From Aculops lycopersici (Eukaryota > Arthropoda > Arachnida > Trombidiformes > Eriophyidae): a stretch of DNA of 47,351 nucleotides. The translations under genes and the position numbers were made by a program. This document shows, piece after piece, positions 30,851 through 43,704 of this stretch. Below the pieces are notes generated by a model that had not been told where the DNA came from, did no database searches, and worked only from the letters and a program-made list of their open reading frames with translations. How positions within the stretch are numbered: position 1 is the stretch's first letter; each line of letters begins with the position of its first letter. The stretch lies in the NCBI GenBank assembly GCA_015350385.1, contig WNKI01000001.1:3455835-3503185 (forward strand), in the 5' to 3' direction.

Positions 30851-31797
30851 TCATGTTTTCATGTTTGTTAGCTCACCAAAGCTAGCACTTTGGAGTAAAC
30901 GAGGCGAAACAAAAACTCAGCTTCAATTTGGCGAAATTTAAAGCAAGCCACGACAACAATACCGACAAATTCCGTTTGATTACGCAACTGGCCCGGCGAA
31001 AGAGCAGCCAATTAGTGGGTATGGGCGCGGCTTATTAGCAGTGGTGTCGGTTGGTCCATCGGTTGCTCTCTTATTCAAAGCTTGTATATGAAGCTTGTCT
31101 CTCCTCAAGTCATAGCTCTATTCTCGACCAATGAGAGACTGAGTGAGATGTGAAGTCTTCGTCTCGCGATTCCGCTGGCCTTACGCCAAAACTTTGGTCT
31201 TATTCCAGTGGGGCGAGCGGCGAGCCTCCTGGCGGCGGAAGTAGTTGAGTGGCTCAGTTCTCGGCGGCACTCATCTGAATGCAAACATGCCCCCTGTCAG
31301 TGGGCCAGGTGCAAGAGCAACCGTTACCACTGTGAGTTGCATCGTGCGACCGGAAACCGCTGCCAGAGACCACTTGTAGCGGCGGCGCGCAGCCAACGGC
31401 AGGTACGCTTTGCGGTCGGTGGTGGTCGGTTGCAGCTCGTGATGTTGTGGGCCTCGTTTGTTTGCTCCTGGCGCCTCGAGGGTTTGAAGGGCTCGTAACG
31501 ATGGCGGCAAAGACGACGACATATTGCGCAACAGCATTCTAAGCCGCGAGCCGACAATATTGTTTGCTCAGCTTTCAATTCACGAGTCGAGCTTAAAACA
31601 ACTGCAAGCTGGAGGCTCAAAAATCAGCCGCCCAGGCAAACAAACAAACGAAACCAACCGCTTTAGCTAGCCAGTCTTTTGGGTTGGTTTCCTGGTCCAG
31701 AGTTCAGGGAAAGCCCAAATTTCTTTAGGAAAAAGCTGGGCGCTAGATTTTGCCTTGCAATTTGAGGGGAGAGAGTGAGTCTGCCATGCGAAACTCC

Positions 31798-31818
31798 CAT
31801 TGAGCACTCTTCTCAATG
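31798..31818. repeat. 7-bp inverted repeat, 7-nt loop
   Basis: CATTGAG (31798-31804) pairs with CTCAATG (31812-31818). Confidence 0.6.
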
Positions 31819-33515
31819 AAAAGAGCAACGCCAAAAATCGCGCGCACAACCGCTCGGCGAAAAGGGCGAATCAGCAGAATTGATTGATTGATGGCCGGCC
31901 GGCGCACTTTTAAGTGGCCGATTGCGCAACAAAGCCACCGCGCAGCAGAGGATCCAAAAGAGCAGCAGCATGAGCACTTTTGATTTGCAATTCCTGGTTC
32001 CGGCCAAGAGAACTGAGATATAATGCGCCACACATAAGTTGGTCACTTAACCAATAATACTAATGTTCTTGTTGACGCTCATCTCTCCTTCGTTCTCTCA
32101 CTCTCCTTTGTTTTTAAACTTCTGATGTGAGTCTTCGTTTCTCGTAACAACAAGCAAGTGGCGCCAGTTGGTCTCTTCAAGTTTCAGGGAAAACAGAAGA
32201 AAGACTGAGGAGACGACGTAAGCGGAAGCTTGAAGCGAGAGAAAACATAACAGTTAACTCCATCACTCAATCGCATCGCCGACGCCCGTCAAGCCGACCG
32301 GCCGGATGCTCTCTTGAGATGGATGCGCTTTTTGCGTTGCGGCCACCGACTTACTCATTGGTGGTGCCGCTATTTTGAGCTCCCTCCTGTTGGCAACTCA
32401 ATCAATCTGCTCGGAGGTTGTAGCTCCAACTTTTGCTCGTTTAAGTTGATGAGGAGAGTGTGGCAACTAGAAATTTCGCATGCAAATTGCCCATTTGCCT
32501 TGCATCTAGTTGTACGAGATCACTCAATAAAATGCTCAACTCTCCCTCTCGAATCTCAACAGCCAGCCAACCAGCCAATAAAGTGAGCAGCAGCCGAGTG
32601 AGTAAGTGACTGAGTGCTACTTGCTTTAAAATCACTTCGCCCACCCTGGCGCAATGGATGACGCAACAGACATTGAGGGATAAAACTGGAGCTACATGTA
32701 GAAACGATCACTTGCACTGATTGATTCTCGTCCGTTCACTTGGCTAAGCTTAGCCATTCGAAAACTCAAAAGTTTGCATTGGCAGTCTAGAGAGTCCAAG
32801 TGGCAGCTGCTCTCATGCAAAACCAACACAACAAACCAACTGGCGCCGCTGGCTGTTGCGTAACTCGGATAGCGCGTATCGCGCACAAACAAGTGGCCGG
32901 TTTGTTTGTCTTCTTCATCAATTTCCGGAAATTGAGGATGCTAATCGGGATTCACGAATTATACGAATATTACGCAACGACTTTCACTGTGATGACTGCA
33001 ACGCCAGACCAAACCACGACGATGGATTGAAAAATGGAACTGAAAAGAGGGGCAATGAAGCGAGCGAGCGAGCTACTGCTCTTGGCGCTGCCTGCATTGC
33101 CACAGGCAGCTGCTCTCTTTTTGGCCACCGTTGCCACGAATCGTAGCGCTGCCGAGATGATTAATTTAGTCCGAAGTATGGCCCCTTTGCCGCTCGATAT
33201 CGCGACTCGACTGGAGCCTAGAACCACCGACTGGCTGAGCCGCGCGTCGCCGGAAATGGAAGCAAACGATGGCCATAATTGTTATCGTCTTTGTTGTTGC
33301 TGGCCGGCCGATTACGTAACGCACGCAACTTGCCAGCTGATGGGCACCAATTAGCGATCGCCAGCGCCACTGCTTCTAATTTTGCTATAACAATTTCAAT
33401 GCTAGCGGCTGAAGACTTGCGGGATTATTTGTGCTCTCGGCTGCAGGAAAAGGATATTTCGGCTCTTGAACGACCAGGATTCAGTCAGTCGCAAACAACG
33501 TGCCAACTGACCGGT

Positions 33516-33551
33516 ATCCTGCAGGACCTAGCAATAGCGATCCTGCAGGAT
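33516..33551. repeat. 11-bp perfect inverted repeat with two CCTGCAGG sites
   Basis: ATCCTGCAGGA (33516-33526) pairs with TCCTGCAGGAT (33541-33551) across 14 bases. Each arm is itself a palindrome, so the unit also reads as a direct repeat. Confidence 0.88.
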
Positions 33552-35885
33552 GACACAAAAGTCTCTTTGTTGCGACTTGAAAAATTGAAACTGCCGACGA
33601 CAACTGGACATCCCGCAGCGAGACTCCCAAAGTCTAGCTTTAATTGGCCAGACTTGGCTCTCCAGTGGCGCAATGTGCGCGCCTTTTTCCCGAAAAGCGG
33701 AAAGGCCCGTCCAAATGCGAGGCGACAAATATTCAAAAGTTTATCTAGAGACTGGAAACTTCATGTCTCTCTCTCTCCCTTTCGGTTTCTTTCTCCCTAG
33801 AAAGCAGTTTGGATTAGAGTGAGATGCGCGGCAAGACGTCGCCTAAGTCGATATGCCACAACGACTAGCATTACCAAATAACAGTGGCGAAAGCAGTTGC
33901 TCAAACTTTTGTGCGCTAAACTAAACCGAGAGTGCGGCAAGTGGAGGCGACAAAGTGAAAAACAAAAGTGCAATTCGGAATTCATTAAAGTGATAAATGT
34001 GAGCCGCTTGCTGGGACGCGTGAGCTTTTTTGAGTTACTTTGGTGTAAATTTCGTCGACTGTCTCGCAACAGCCTCTCACAAAAACTGTCACACCATCAC
34101 CGCCGCCAACACCAAGCTGCTCGCTATAGCCGAACTTAGGGACCAGAGGGACGGTGCATGTTGTCACACAGTTTCCGCTCACCGAAACGCCAGGATAGTT
34201 AATGACTTCCGGCTGAGACTTTGGTTCGTGGGTCTGGCGAGTGATGCGTCAAGTTGCGTGGGATGCCCCAAGTTTAGTTGTGGCTGCTGGCCACTTTAAG
34301 GCAGAGCGAGGCGAGAAAAATGGAGACAACTCGAGTTCGGTGCTTACACAAAGTAGCAAGCATGATGCAAGCGAACGGTTGGCGGAGTGAGTGGATCAGA
34401 GCAAAGTGAATAAATAAATAAATATAAATATGACTCACCAGGCTATTAGACACTTCACTGTGCAGGTTAACTTTTACAACTCAAGTTTATTTCTTTAGTC
34501 TCAGTTTAGCTGACAGGTGGAAAGAGATGTGAGCCTCCTTCCTCCTGTTAAAGTCGACGACTTGGGTTCAAGTTTTTTAGTTTGAAACTCGGACAAAATT
34601 AATCATAAAATCAATTCCAAGTTTGACGTCATCGATTGAAGCGCAAGCTCTGGGTAACAGCGTTCTAGGTCTCAAAATGAAACGGAGGCCCGAATGACGA
34701 ACTCGAGTTTCGGTGCAACTGAATGTATAATTGAACAATCAGTCAACTTGACACACAAGTAAAGCGGAGCGAGAATTTACGGGGGTCCAAGTGAGCAAGT
34801 GAATGGCCAATAAGGCGAAAAGCTGGTTTAGCCTAGTTTAGTTTGCTGAATGGAACTAAGACGTCGATTTGGGTACAGGGCTAGCGGATTGAATATAATA
34901 GCACTGGTTCTAAATCGAACGACGCCTAGAGCCGCTTCATTTAGCGACAAAGCCTCTGGATTGCACCGGCCGCTCACCGAGAGTGGCTAGCTTTAGCTTG
35001 GCTCAGTGCAGTTCATAATAAAAAAAGTTTATTTTGCCCTCAACAGGCACTCACAAGACTAAGATGGGCCAACGAAACAGATGAGCAACCGGAAGCCGGA
35101 TGCTAGTGCAGCGGCACTAGCGGCAACCAGGTAAACGGGCGCTACTTGAATGCGCGTGCCAATGGGCTCCCATATATCACCGCAGAACTTAGGGCACAAG
35201 CGAGAGTTCACTTGGCTTGGCACTATTTACTACCATTACAGCACTCGAACTCCTGAGGCATCGATTGTTTTGTTGCTCTCTCTCTCTCGCTCTCTATTGG
35301 AGTTTAGTTTGCTGCTTGGAACTGAGGTAGTAGTGGTGGCTGAGTCGGTGTTGAGTTTACTTCGAAAGACCGACGACAACAACCACCACGACAACGATAG
35401 CAACAGCAACACTGAGCCAATCTTGGGGCCGCCCACTCTGCTAGGCGATAAATGTAAATTAGGCGCGCCCAGAGGTTTTATGTGTGAGAAAAGAGACGAG
35501 AGAGGAGTAAGTAAACTAGGGGCTCAAGTTGCTCGAGTCGCACTGCTTCTGCCAGCTCCATTCCTATCGACGACAACGACGACGACGAAACTGGATCAGC
35601 GAGAGATCCTCGAGTCGCCACATAATTCTCGTGAGTTGCGAGTTACGATGAGTCGCCACGAGTATCGAATTTCATCCTCTCGCTCTCGTCATGAAAAGTG
35701 CCACTCGATTCCTTTTGCTGGCGTGTGGGATTATTTCGCCAGCCGGTCGGGTGGTTATATTTGGCGCGAAATATCGGTGAAATAAAAGACGTTGAGGACA
35801 CGTGAAAATCAGGCTATCAGTTGGGCTGACCTGCGGTTGTCGCCGTTGGCCGCTAGCGTCGTCATCGCAAACGTCGTCATCGTAA

Positions 35886-35903
35886 TCGCAATCGTCATTG
35901 CGA
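35886..35903. repeat. 7-bp inverted repeat, 4-nt loop
   Basis: TCGCAAT, CGTC, ATTGCGA. Confidence 0.6.
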
Positions 35904-36030
35904 CATCAGTCATATTTGGCTCCCATTTCCAGGCATCAGTCATCCTTCTCGCCGATCGGACGGCAGCTAAAGCCTAATATGATGATGATTCAATCGTGAT
36001 ATTTGGTGACCAAATGGCCCAAAACCTAGT

Positions 36031-36065
36031 GAGATCAGATGAAATAGATCAGCTGCCCTGATCTC
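36031..36065. repeat. 8-bp inverted repeat with 19-nt loop
   Basis: GAGATCAG (36031-36038) pairs with CTGATCTC (36058-36065); a third GATCAG copy lies in the loop. Confidence 0.6.
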
Positions 36066-36121
36066 AATATTCATATTGTATCTCCAAGTTTGCCGATCAT
36101 TTCCCTAGAAGAGGAACTGGG

Positions 36122-36991
36122 NNNNNNNNNNNNNNNNNNNNNNNNNNNNNNNNNNNNNNNNNNNNNNNNNNNNNNNNNNNNNNNNNNNNNNNNNNNNNNN
36201 NNNNNNNNNNNNNNNNNNNNNNNNNNNNNNNNNNNNNNNNNNNNNNNNNNNNNNNNNNNNNNNNNNNNNNNNNNNNNNNNNNNNNNNNNNNNNNNNNNNN
36301 NNNNNNNNNNNNNNNNNNNNNNNNNNNNNNNNNNNNNNNNNNNNNNNNNNNNNNNNNNNNNNNNNNNNNNNNNNNNNNNNNNNNNNNNNNNNNNNNNNNN
36401 NNNNNNNNNNNNNNNNNNNNNNNNNNNNNNNNNNNNNNNNNNNNNNNNNNNNNNNNNNNNNNNNNNNNNNNNNNNNNNNNNNNNNNNNNNNNNNNNNNNN
36501 NNNNNNNNNNNNNNNNNNNNNNNNNNNNNNNNNNNNNNNNNNNNNNNNNNNNNNNNNNNNNNNNNNNNNNNNNNNNNNNNNNNNNNNNNNNNNNNNNNNN
36601 NNNNNNNNNNNNNNNNNNNNNNNNNNNNNNNNNNNNNNNNNNNNNNNNNNNNNNNNNNNNNNNNNNNNNNNNNNNNNNNNNNNNNNNNNNNNNNNNNNNN
36701 NNNNNNNNNNNNNNNNNNNNNNNNNNNNNNNNNNNNNNNNNNNNNNNNNNNNNNNNNNNNNNNNNNNNNNNNNNNNNNNNNNNNNNNNNNNNNNNNNNNN
36801 NNNNNNNNNNNNNNNNNNNNNNNNNNNNNNNNNNNNNNNNNNNNNNNNNNNNNNNNNNNNNNNNNNNNNNNNNNNNNNNNNNNNNNNNNNNNNNNNNNNN
36901 NNNNNNNNNNNNNNNNNNNNNNNNNNNNNNNNNNNNNNNNNNNNNNNNNNNNNNNNNNNNNNNNNNNNNNNNNNNNNNNNNNNNNNNNNNN
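36122..36991. other. Assembly gap (870 N)
   Basis: The run of N ends directly in a GA repeat. Open frames crossing it are meaningless. Confidence 0.99.
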
Positions 36992-37005
36992 AGAGAGAGA
37001 GAGAG
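36992..37005. repeat. (AG)n microsatellite at gap edge
   Basis: Seven AG units abut the gap, so the missing sequence probably includes more of this repeat. Confidence 0.9.
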
Positions 37006-37299
37006 GAGAGAAAATTTCATGCCGCGCCACGCGACGCCGCCAACTTCACCGACCGGAAATGGGAACCGTAATTTGTTAATATGATGATGAGGCGTCAGCG
37101 CTCGAGTCTCTTTGTACTGCAAACCAACTAGCAAAAGACTAAAAGGCAAACAAGAGAGAGGGAAACTCGTCATCTCGTCTCCTGGTTGCGGCGGTTAAGT
37201 TTGCGCTGCAAGTTTTCTGGTTCCTCTTCTTGTTGGTGGTTGTAGTTTGGGGATCAAATGGGCAGAGATTCAATCGTGTCAATCAGTTTGCAGTTGTTT

Positions 37300-37322
37300 C
37301 TCTCTCTTTCTCTCTCTCTCTC
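37300..37322. repeat. (TC)n microsatellite
   Basis: A TC run with one TTT interruption. Confidence 0.9.
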
Positions 37323-38952
37323 ACTCTCGAGTTTCCTTCTACCCAACTCACCTCGACCGATTGATGGATCATTCAATCGGGCAGAGTGGTTGCCACGCGC
37401 GGCGCTCGCGAGCAACCAAACTTATTGCTCTCTGTCTCTCGTTTACCTGCTACTTAGAAATACTTCCAAGGTAAAAGGGGGCAAGTAGATCCAGTGACGC
37501 ATCTCGCAATCAGTTGGCTTGGTTTTATTGTGTTCCCTCGAATCGGGAGAGAAAATCTCGAAGAACCGGGAAACAAATGAATTGATGCATCATTTTAACT
37601 AAATCGCTGTTCCCTTTTTTCCCTGGTATTGGTATTACAAGCACTTAATTTTTACGAATACCCCAAGCGTTTGAATTGATTGCTGCTCGTTCAATTTGTT
37701 GGTGCGATGCTAGTATTGTAATATCACTATGCCATACAGTGCATCCTCTCCTCCATTTAGTTGTCCGTTGCAGCTTCTTCGTCACGAGCTAAGATTACGA
37801 AGTTGGAGAGTGAGAAGAGGAAACTGCTCTTTTGGTTTGGGGTTGCTTGTCGGCTGATGAAGTGGCGCCACCTGACTGCGCACTTCTCGCTGTCAGTGGG
37901 AGAAATTAACTCGCCCGCCGGAAGTCGCTGAGTGCGGGACGCGCAATCAGAGGACAATGGAGATGAGAGGAGAGGCAACCACTTGTTTGGGTTGTTTGTC
38001 TCGTAAAGTAGAAGTCGTAGTACTGTTCGGTGTAGTGGCGGTAGTCGTGGCAGTGGAAGGGCGACACTCAAGTTAGTGAGTTTAGATGGCCGACCGATAG
38101 ATTGATTGAGATTTTCAACTGGCCGCTCTTGTTTGTAGCGCGGCGCTAGCACTTGGCCAGTGACTGACTAGCTGACTGAGAAAACGTTATTATGCCACAC
38201 CAAGAAGTTGGCCGGCATATTAAGAGCAGCAACGACGACAACAACAAGAGCAATAATAATAGTGGGAGTAGTGGTGGTGGTAGTAACGAGATTATATTGA
38301 TATTTGTGCTCGACTTGTCGCTCAAGTCGCGCTCTCGCTAAATTGGAGCACGAAGTTGCATCCGGCAAGAGTGCAAGTGGATGCAGTTCCATCCAAAGGC
38401 CGATCGCCATAGACCACGATGGAGATGATGATGACGACGACGGTGGCAAAATCGAGCGACTCGATCGACTGGTCATAGGAGAGCAGCGTTTAATGAGGAA
38501 ACTCAAGTAGATTTCTTCAACTCGAGGAGTCCACTTTGAAGTGGCCACCAACACTAAAGCTAGCAATGGCAGCAGCGCCAGCCGTAATAGCTGCCGCCAA
38601 AACTGAGTGCCACGAAACTTACTAACCGGCGGCCGCCGCCCACTAATCCTCCTTGTTTGGTTTGCAGTGGCATCAAACTGGTGGACACACTGAGCACCAT
38701 GAGCCGCCCAAAGCTCATTACGCAACTGCAATGGACGTTGCCGTGGCGAGTTTGATTGGAAGCCGGGGAGGAGGGATTTGCCATTGTTGGCGCCGGAAGT
38801 TGGCCCAAACCGATGGATGCCCTGCAAGTCGGTCGTCCTCTTCGGCTGCCAATCAAATTTGGGTGCCGATAGGGCGGCTAAGTCTCGGCGGTTGCCTTTG
38901 CCGTTTCGCTCTGTCGCTCGCTTGCCACTTGCTTTTGCTTGCTGGCTGGCTG

Positions 38953-38966
38953 CCACTGGCCAGTGG
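38953..38966. repeat. 14-bp perfect palindrome
   Basis: CCACTGGCCAGTGG. A few palindromes of this length are expected by chance in the window. Confidence 0.6.
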
Positions 38967-40951
38967 AGTAGCGCTCGCTTGTAAGCCATCAAATTGGCAC
39001 AAGTATCGACTTTCGAGCAAACTGTCGTCTTAGACTGCAAACGCAACGATGGGATTAGCAACGAGAAGACTAAGCGGCAGCAGCAGCGACGATGGCCATT
39101 TTGTTTGCAGCGCGCATGTGATTTATTTCCGGTCAGCGAGTTTCCGGTTTGCCAGTGAACCATGGCCGGCGAGCTGCTTGGTCTCCGTCGATATCTCAAT
39201 TAGTTTTGGCGTCACGAGATGAGAGTTGAGGCAAATCTAAACCAAACCAGACCTAAAATTGGATCTGGGTATTAGGTTATATAAGCGGACTAAATGAGGG
39301 GAAGTTACATAACCGTTCTGAGCGCTTGTATCGGAGGCAGAGTCAGTGTATTTTGGAAGGCGAGTTTTGCTAGCCAGTCTCAGGATGTCTCAAAGTTGCC
39401 ATTAGTTTCGGGAACACTTTCACGTTTTGCACAACGCTTTTCGTATTCGTCGTCGTCTAAAATTTGACGCACTTCCAATGGAGGCGACGGGACCGCGAAG
39501 TCGATGGCAAGCAACGAGGAGAAATGTAATTTATCGTCCATTCGTCGTCTTCTCGTCCACTTGATGAGATTTTGTTTTTTAGATTCTGCGCACTAACTTA
39601 CATTTATAAAACACCAGCCGACCCATCGAGTGGCTTGAAAAATTACTTGCGTCGCCCACAGGTGAGTTTGATTGCGAAGCGACTTGTAAACTCGATGTTA
39701 AAACTTGATGAGTTGAGGATGAACTAGCAAACGAAGGAGCGATTCCCTGTTCTATGGTCAGCCAAATAATATGCCGAAGGAGGAGAGGAGTCGCTGATTA
39801 GAATCGCGAGCGTCGAGTTGAGTCAATGGAGTCCCGCTGTGCGCGTCGCTTGCAGGTAACGCTCGCAGGTGTCAGTCGTGGTCCGCCAAATGAACCTGTG
39901 CGCCGGTGAAGCAGCGGCGGCTCATTCACTCGCTTGCTCGGTCCCTTGCATGAGCTTCGATGGTTGATGTTGCTTAGCCACAATTACCGAAATTGCGATG
40001 AGATTGAAAACAAATTTTGTTGGAAAATTTCAATAATCTTTCTCGGACAAACAGCCGCCCGTCACTCGCCTCCCGTCATCGTCGTCGCGCTAGCAGCAGC
40101 AGCAGCAGTAGCTTTCCACCGAAGTTTCACTGTTGCTCTCGTTACAATTCTACCTGAACCAGTCGGTTCATTACATAACTCGCCTCTTGCGCTCTTGACT
40201 CTTCAAATCGTTGGAATGTTTTGTTTGGTAATCTAGTTGCGGTCTCATGCAAAACTAACTCAAATGAAAGAAGGCGAGGAAAATATCGATGCTTTTACTT
40301 TCAAGCTGGACCATCGATTTGTTGTTGTTGCGCAACTCAAAGAGGAAAAGACTCTGCTCGCTTATCATAACACAAAAATACGTTTGGAACAACAGCATGA
40401 ACAATTATCAATTAGTGGCCGCTCTAGTGGCGGCAGTAGTGGAGGATGTTAATCGCATCAGCGTATCAGTTCAACAAAAGAAGAAGCAGCAGCAGCAGCA
40501 GTGAAACAGGTGAGCCAAGTGAGCAGCTCAAGCTTTTGATTGACGCAATCAACAGTTTGGCCGATTTGCCAACAAAAACAGGTGGTTGCATTCAATTTTT
40601 CGTCGCTCTCACCCATAGCGCTTCTGATTGACTGACTCACTGACGGACGGTCGCTGGCTGACTGACTGACGGGCGAGCCATCTTTTGGAGATCAGATTTT
40701 TGCGTAACCGTGGCCTTCAATATTTCATTCTAATTCTTTCTCCGTTTTCGTCACCGCGTAACGCAAATCGAAACCATTCCTATTATTCTTCTGATGCTCA
40801 TTCTCATTCAGACCCGACCTCAGCATATTTTCGAGATTTTTTCAATTGAAGTGGCGCCCGCTGGCGGCCATTTCCGCTTCAGTAGAGGTGGCCAAATATG
40901 TACGCGTTGTACGGTAGAGCCAATGAAAATTGATAAACAATAGCGATGAAA

Positions 40952-40980
40952 TAGAGAGAAAGAGAGAGAGACAGAGACAG
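40952..40980. repeat. Imperfect (GA)n microsatellite
   Basis: A GA run with AAA and ACA interruptions. Confidence 0.85.
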
Positions 40981-42700
40981 ATATTGTTCGTTCCTTTTTG
41001 CTCGCCGATAAGAAGCTGCCAAGTTGTGTTCGTTTGAGTTTCTATCTATCTTTCTATTTGTTTGCCTGTTTTCTCTTTTCACTCGGTTCCTCTATTTGAA
41101 TTTGCTTCTCTGGCTTCGGAGCTAGGGAAGCGAGAGTAAAAATCGAGTGCTAGCTGGTGAAAGAAGGGAGAGAGAAAGAGCAAATCAATTCTCGACTAGT
41201 CGGCCAAGTTTTCCAAGCGGAAAAAATCGCGCAAAGTGAAAGAGAGTGGCTGAGCAAATTGCATCCAGAAACCGGAGGACGAGTCCAATATTATCGCCTA
41301 TTTACATTGCGACCGTTTGGGAAACTCGCAACTCGTCGTCATCTGAGCGCAAATCTTAGTTTGAGTCGAAAGAGGACCGAGACGACGGAACAGGAAGTGG
41401 AAGTGAAAATAGAGGAGCCGAGTTGAAAGGAGATGAGATGAGGTGCGCCATGTGCAGCGGGGCACATAGCGCACGCCGTGCGCCCCGTGCACAGAACGCC
41501 GAGTCGTCTATTTGGCGCAGAGGCGCAATAGCTGGTTCGAACAACTGGAAAGTTTGTCTCTCGTGGAAATTTGCCAACGGCACGTGTGATCGTCAACCTG
41601 GCGGATAGATTCTGACGCGGCAAACTCTTCACCTTCGAAGGTATAGAAGACATTGAACACCAACAGTCGATCGAGTGGCTTAGTGAGAGTCTCCATTGGG
41701 GTTGAAGCAATTGAGGAGGACAATAGTAGGAAGCAATAGCTAAACGCTGCAACCAAAGTCAGAATCAGAATCCAACCGGACCAATCAAAGTTGTCGCCTT
41801 CCTATTTGTGTGTCGCCCTCCTGGACTCTAAGCAACACAAGTGACTTTGAGCTTCGCTGACTAATGATGTTTTACGCTAAAATGAGCAGCGCCACATAGT
41901 GCATTCGTGCTGCGACCGCTGACAAACAGGCAGACAAGGCGAGTATTGATTCTATTGCGGCTCGAATGGCCGATTGGCCGGATAGAATGAGAGAAAAGTC
42001 CAGGGGTTTAACGATTGTGTTTGCAATGGTTGGTCGGGACAAGCGACCATCGGAAGCCGAGCAAACCTTTGTAAATATAACCTAACCAGCCAAGCAAAAG
42101 CTAACCGAAGTTGGAGGACAAAACACGTTGAGGACGCAAACGGAAAACCAAAGCGAGAGCAGGGCAGAGCAAAATCATTAGGCCGCCTCTTATATTGTCG
42201 TCCCACAACTCGACAACAACGACCATGACACACCGACGACAAAGAGCGCGAAAGTTTGTGTAGAATTCCAATTGTTGGTCTTGCTATGCACTCATTGCTA
42301 GCTTGCCAGCCCGATGACCGGCCAAACACTCAACTCGCTCGCCAATGGTCAGCGCAACGCAACACTAGAGAGCTAAAGGAATGGAGAGAGAATGAGAGCG
42401 AGGTGAAAATGAACACATTTTTTTCTTGCCCATTAACTTGGCCGAGTTGCTGGCGATGGTATCGGAGCACAACGCGCACTTGTCGTCGCCGTTGCCACTG
42501 CCGCTGCTCTCTGTTGCGGCCAATTTGGCCGGAAGTGGCGCAACTGCAGCTGGCTAGCGGCATGCAGCGAGCGCATTACGCTAATGCCTCGTCGCGGCAG
42601 TTGGTGTCGTGGTTGTTGTGCCGACACATTGCGTTTGGATGGACGATGGTGGAGGCAAAGAGAGGCAGCGAGTGGAGAGCACAAATCTCGGCTGCCGTTT

Positions 42701-42716
42701 CATTATCATGATAATG
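42701..42716. repeat. 16-bp perfect palindrome
   Basis: CATTATCATGATAATG. Fewer than one is expected by chance in a window this size. Confidence 0.75.
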
Positions 42717-42773
42717 TTTATGTCCGGGGTCCACGAGACAAAAACACACAGAAACGCGCACATTTCTATATGT

Positions 42774-42780
<7 letters not shown>

Positions 42781-42811
<31 letters not shown>
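42781..42811. repeat. (TA)n microsatellite
   Basis: About 15 TA units. Confidence 0.95.
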
Positions 42812-42816
<5 letters not shown>

Positions 42817-42948
42817 CAAGTTTCTAAGGCAAACTTTTGGTAGTTGGAAGCAGCGAGCTGATGGACAGAGATGGCAGCTCGTTGCGCAACTTCCGCTTTC
42901 TTGACTTTTGCTGGCGACTGCATTTGTCCTCGCCGCTCTCGGCCAGCG

Positions 42949-42976
42949 GCAACCACTATGCGCACATAGTGGTTGC
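42949..42976. repeat. 12-bp perfect inverted repeat (hairpin), 4-nt loop
   Basis: Arms GCAACCACTATG (42949-42960) and CATAGTGGTTGC (42965-42976) flank CGCA. Confidence 0.92.
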
Positions 42977-43284
42977 GAGCATTATGACCACATTGGTAGC
43001 CAGCGACGACGACGCATAGAGACGAGAAGCAGCGAACCAAAGGCCAAGGGACGAGAGACAAAGACACCGAGAGATAGAGAGAAGAAGACACATATCTGCT
43101 GGACTTAAATAGAGCAGCAGCAGCAACAATAACAAAACTAAGTGGCGACACATTATTTTGCCAGCTCCTCTCATCCATCGTGACGTGATTTGTTTGGTCC
43201 TTTGCCATAAGTCGGTGGTGGTTGGTTGAGCAGCAAATTAGTGCAGCGACCAAGTGGCAAGACTATGGGAGAGAGTAAAAGTTA

Positions 43285-43319
43285 CATCGGCGCCGGTGAC
43301 GCCAAGGATGACGCCGATG
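43285..43319. repeat. 8-bp inverted repeat, 19-nt loop
   Basis: CATCGGCG (43285-43292) pairs with CGCCGATG (43312-43319). Confidence 0.6.
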
Positions 43320-43672
43320 CCGCGAGACGATCGGTTGGCTAATTTGCTTTGCCCCCCCCCTCTTAAGCCATTACCTACCAGCCAACAATCCAATGAGTTT
43401 CCGCCTGTTTGCTGACGGCGTTAATATTGCCTCGTAATCCAACTTGGGGAATCACTCTTGGTTTGAGCAACACAATGGAATCGGATCGCTGGAGCGAAGG
43501 TTGGTGGCTAGATTTATGGCCAAGTAATTGATTTAAATCTCTAGCCGACTTCTTGCCACTAACCCAACAGCAAGTGAGCAAACTGATGTGACTCCTACTT
43601 TTACACCACTTCCTCCTCCTAATATCCAATTGTTATTGCTCATGTTCACACAAGCTGACTATTCCATCGGCC

Positions 43673-43704
43673 AACATTAGCCGCCGACAGTGGCGGCTAA
43701 TGTT
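43673..43704. repeat. 13-bp perfect inverted repeat (hairpin), 6-nt loop
   Basis: Arms AACATTAGCCGCC (43673-43685) and GGCGGCTAATGTT (43692-43704) flank GACAGT. It is the longest tight-loop perfect stem in the window. Confidence 0.93.

Larger units (their letters stand above)
30851..36121. other. Non-coding stretch between retrotransposon and second gap
   Basis: No gene is supported. It holds hairpins at 31798-31818, 33516-33551, 35886-35903 and 36031-36065, a TC-rich tract near 35277-35297 and scattered GCTAGC sites. The longest open frames, 33279-33800 (+, 173 codons) and 35150-35785 (+, 211 codons, with poly-Leu/Ser and poly-Thr from simple repeats), show no domain and are left uncalled. 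Confidence 0.55.

Noticed and set aside
33279..33800. 173-codon open frame including a repeated ILQD motif
   Set aside because: The protein repeat is a by-product of the DNA inverted repeat at 33516-33551; competing minus-strand frames cover it.
34895..34930. B-box-like GGTTCTAAATCGAAC suggesting a tRNA
   Set aside because: No D-arm, anticodon arm or T-stem pairing accompanies it.
35150..35785. 211-codon open frame
   Set aside because: Poly-Leu/Ser and poly-Thr stretches come from CT and ACG repeats; no signal, domain or upstream context.
36071..37173. Open frames of 319-358 codons across the second gap
   Set aside because: They consist almost wholly of unknown bases.
38667..38760. Possible small exon after a pyrimidine-rich TTTGCAG, reading GIKLVDTLSTMSRPKLITQ
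   Set aside because: The frame stops after about 30 codons, no matching donor or neighbouring exon is evident, and nothing resembles a known domain.
38168..39199. 343-codon open frame on the minus strand
   Set aside because: Composition is low-complexity (poly-Ser, poly-Thr, poly-Val from simple repeats), no domain is visible, and rival open frames cover the same bases on the plus strand.
39278..39285. TATATAAG as a TATA box (also 11144-11151)
   Set aside because: The nearest TCAGT-type initiator after 39278 is about 67 bp away, too far, and no coding region follows either site.
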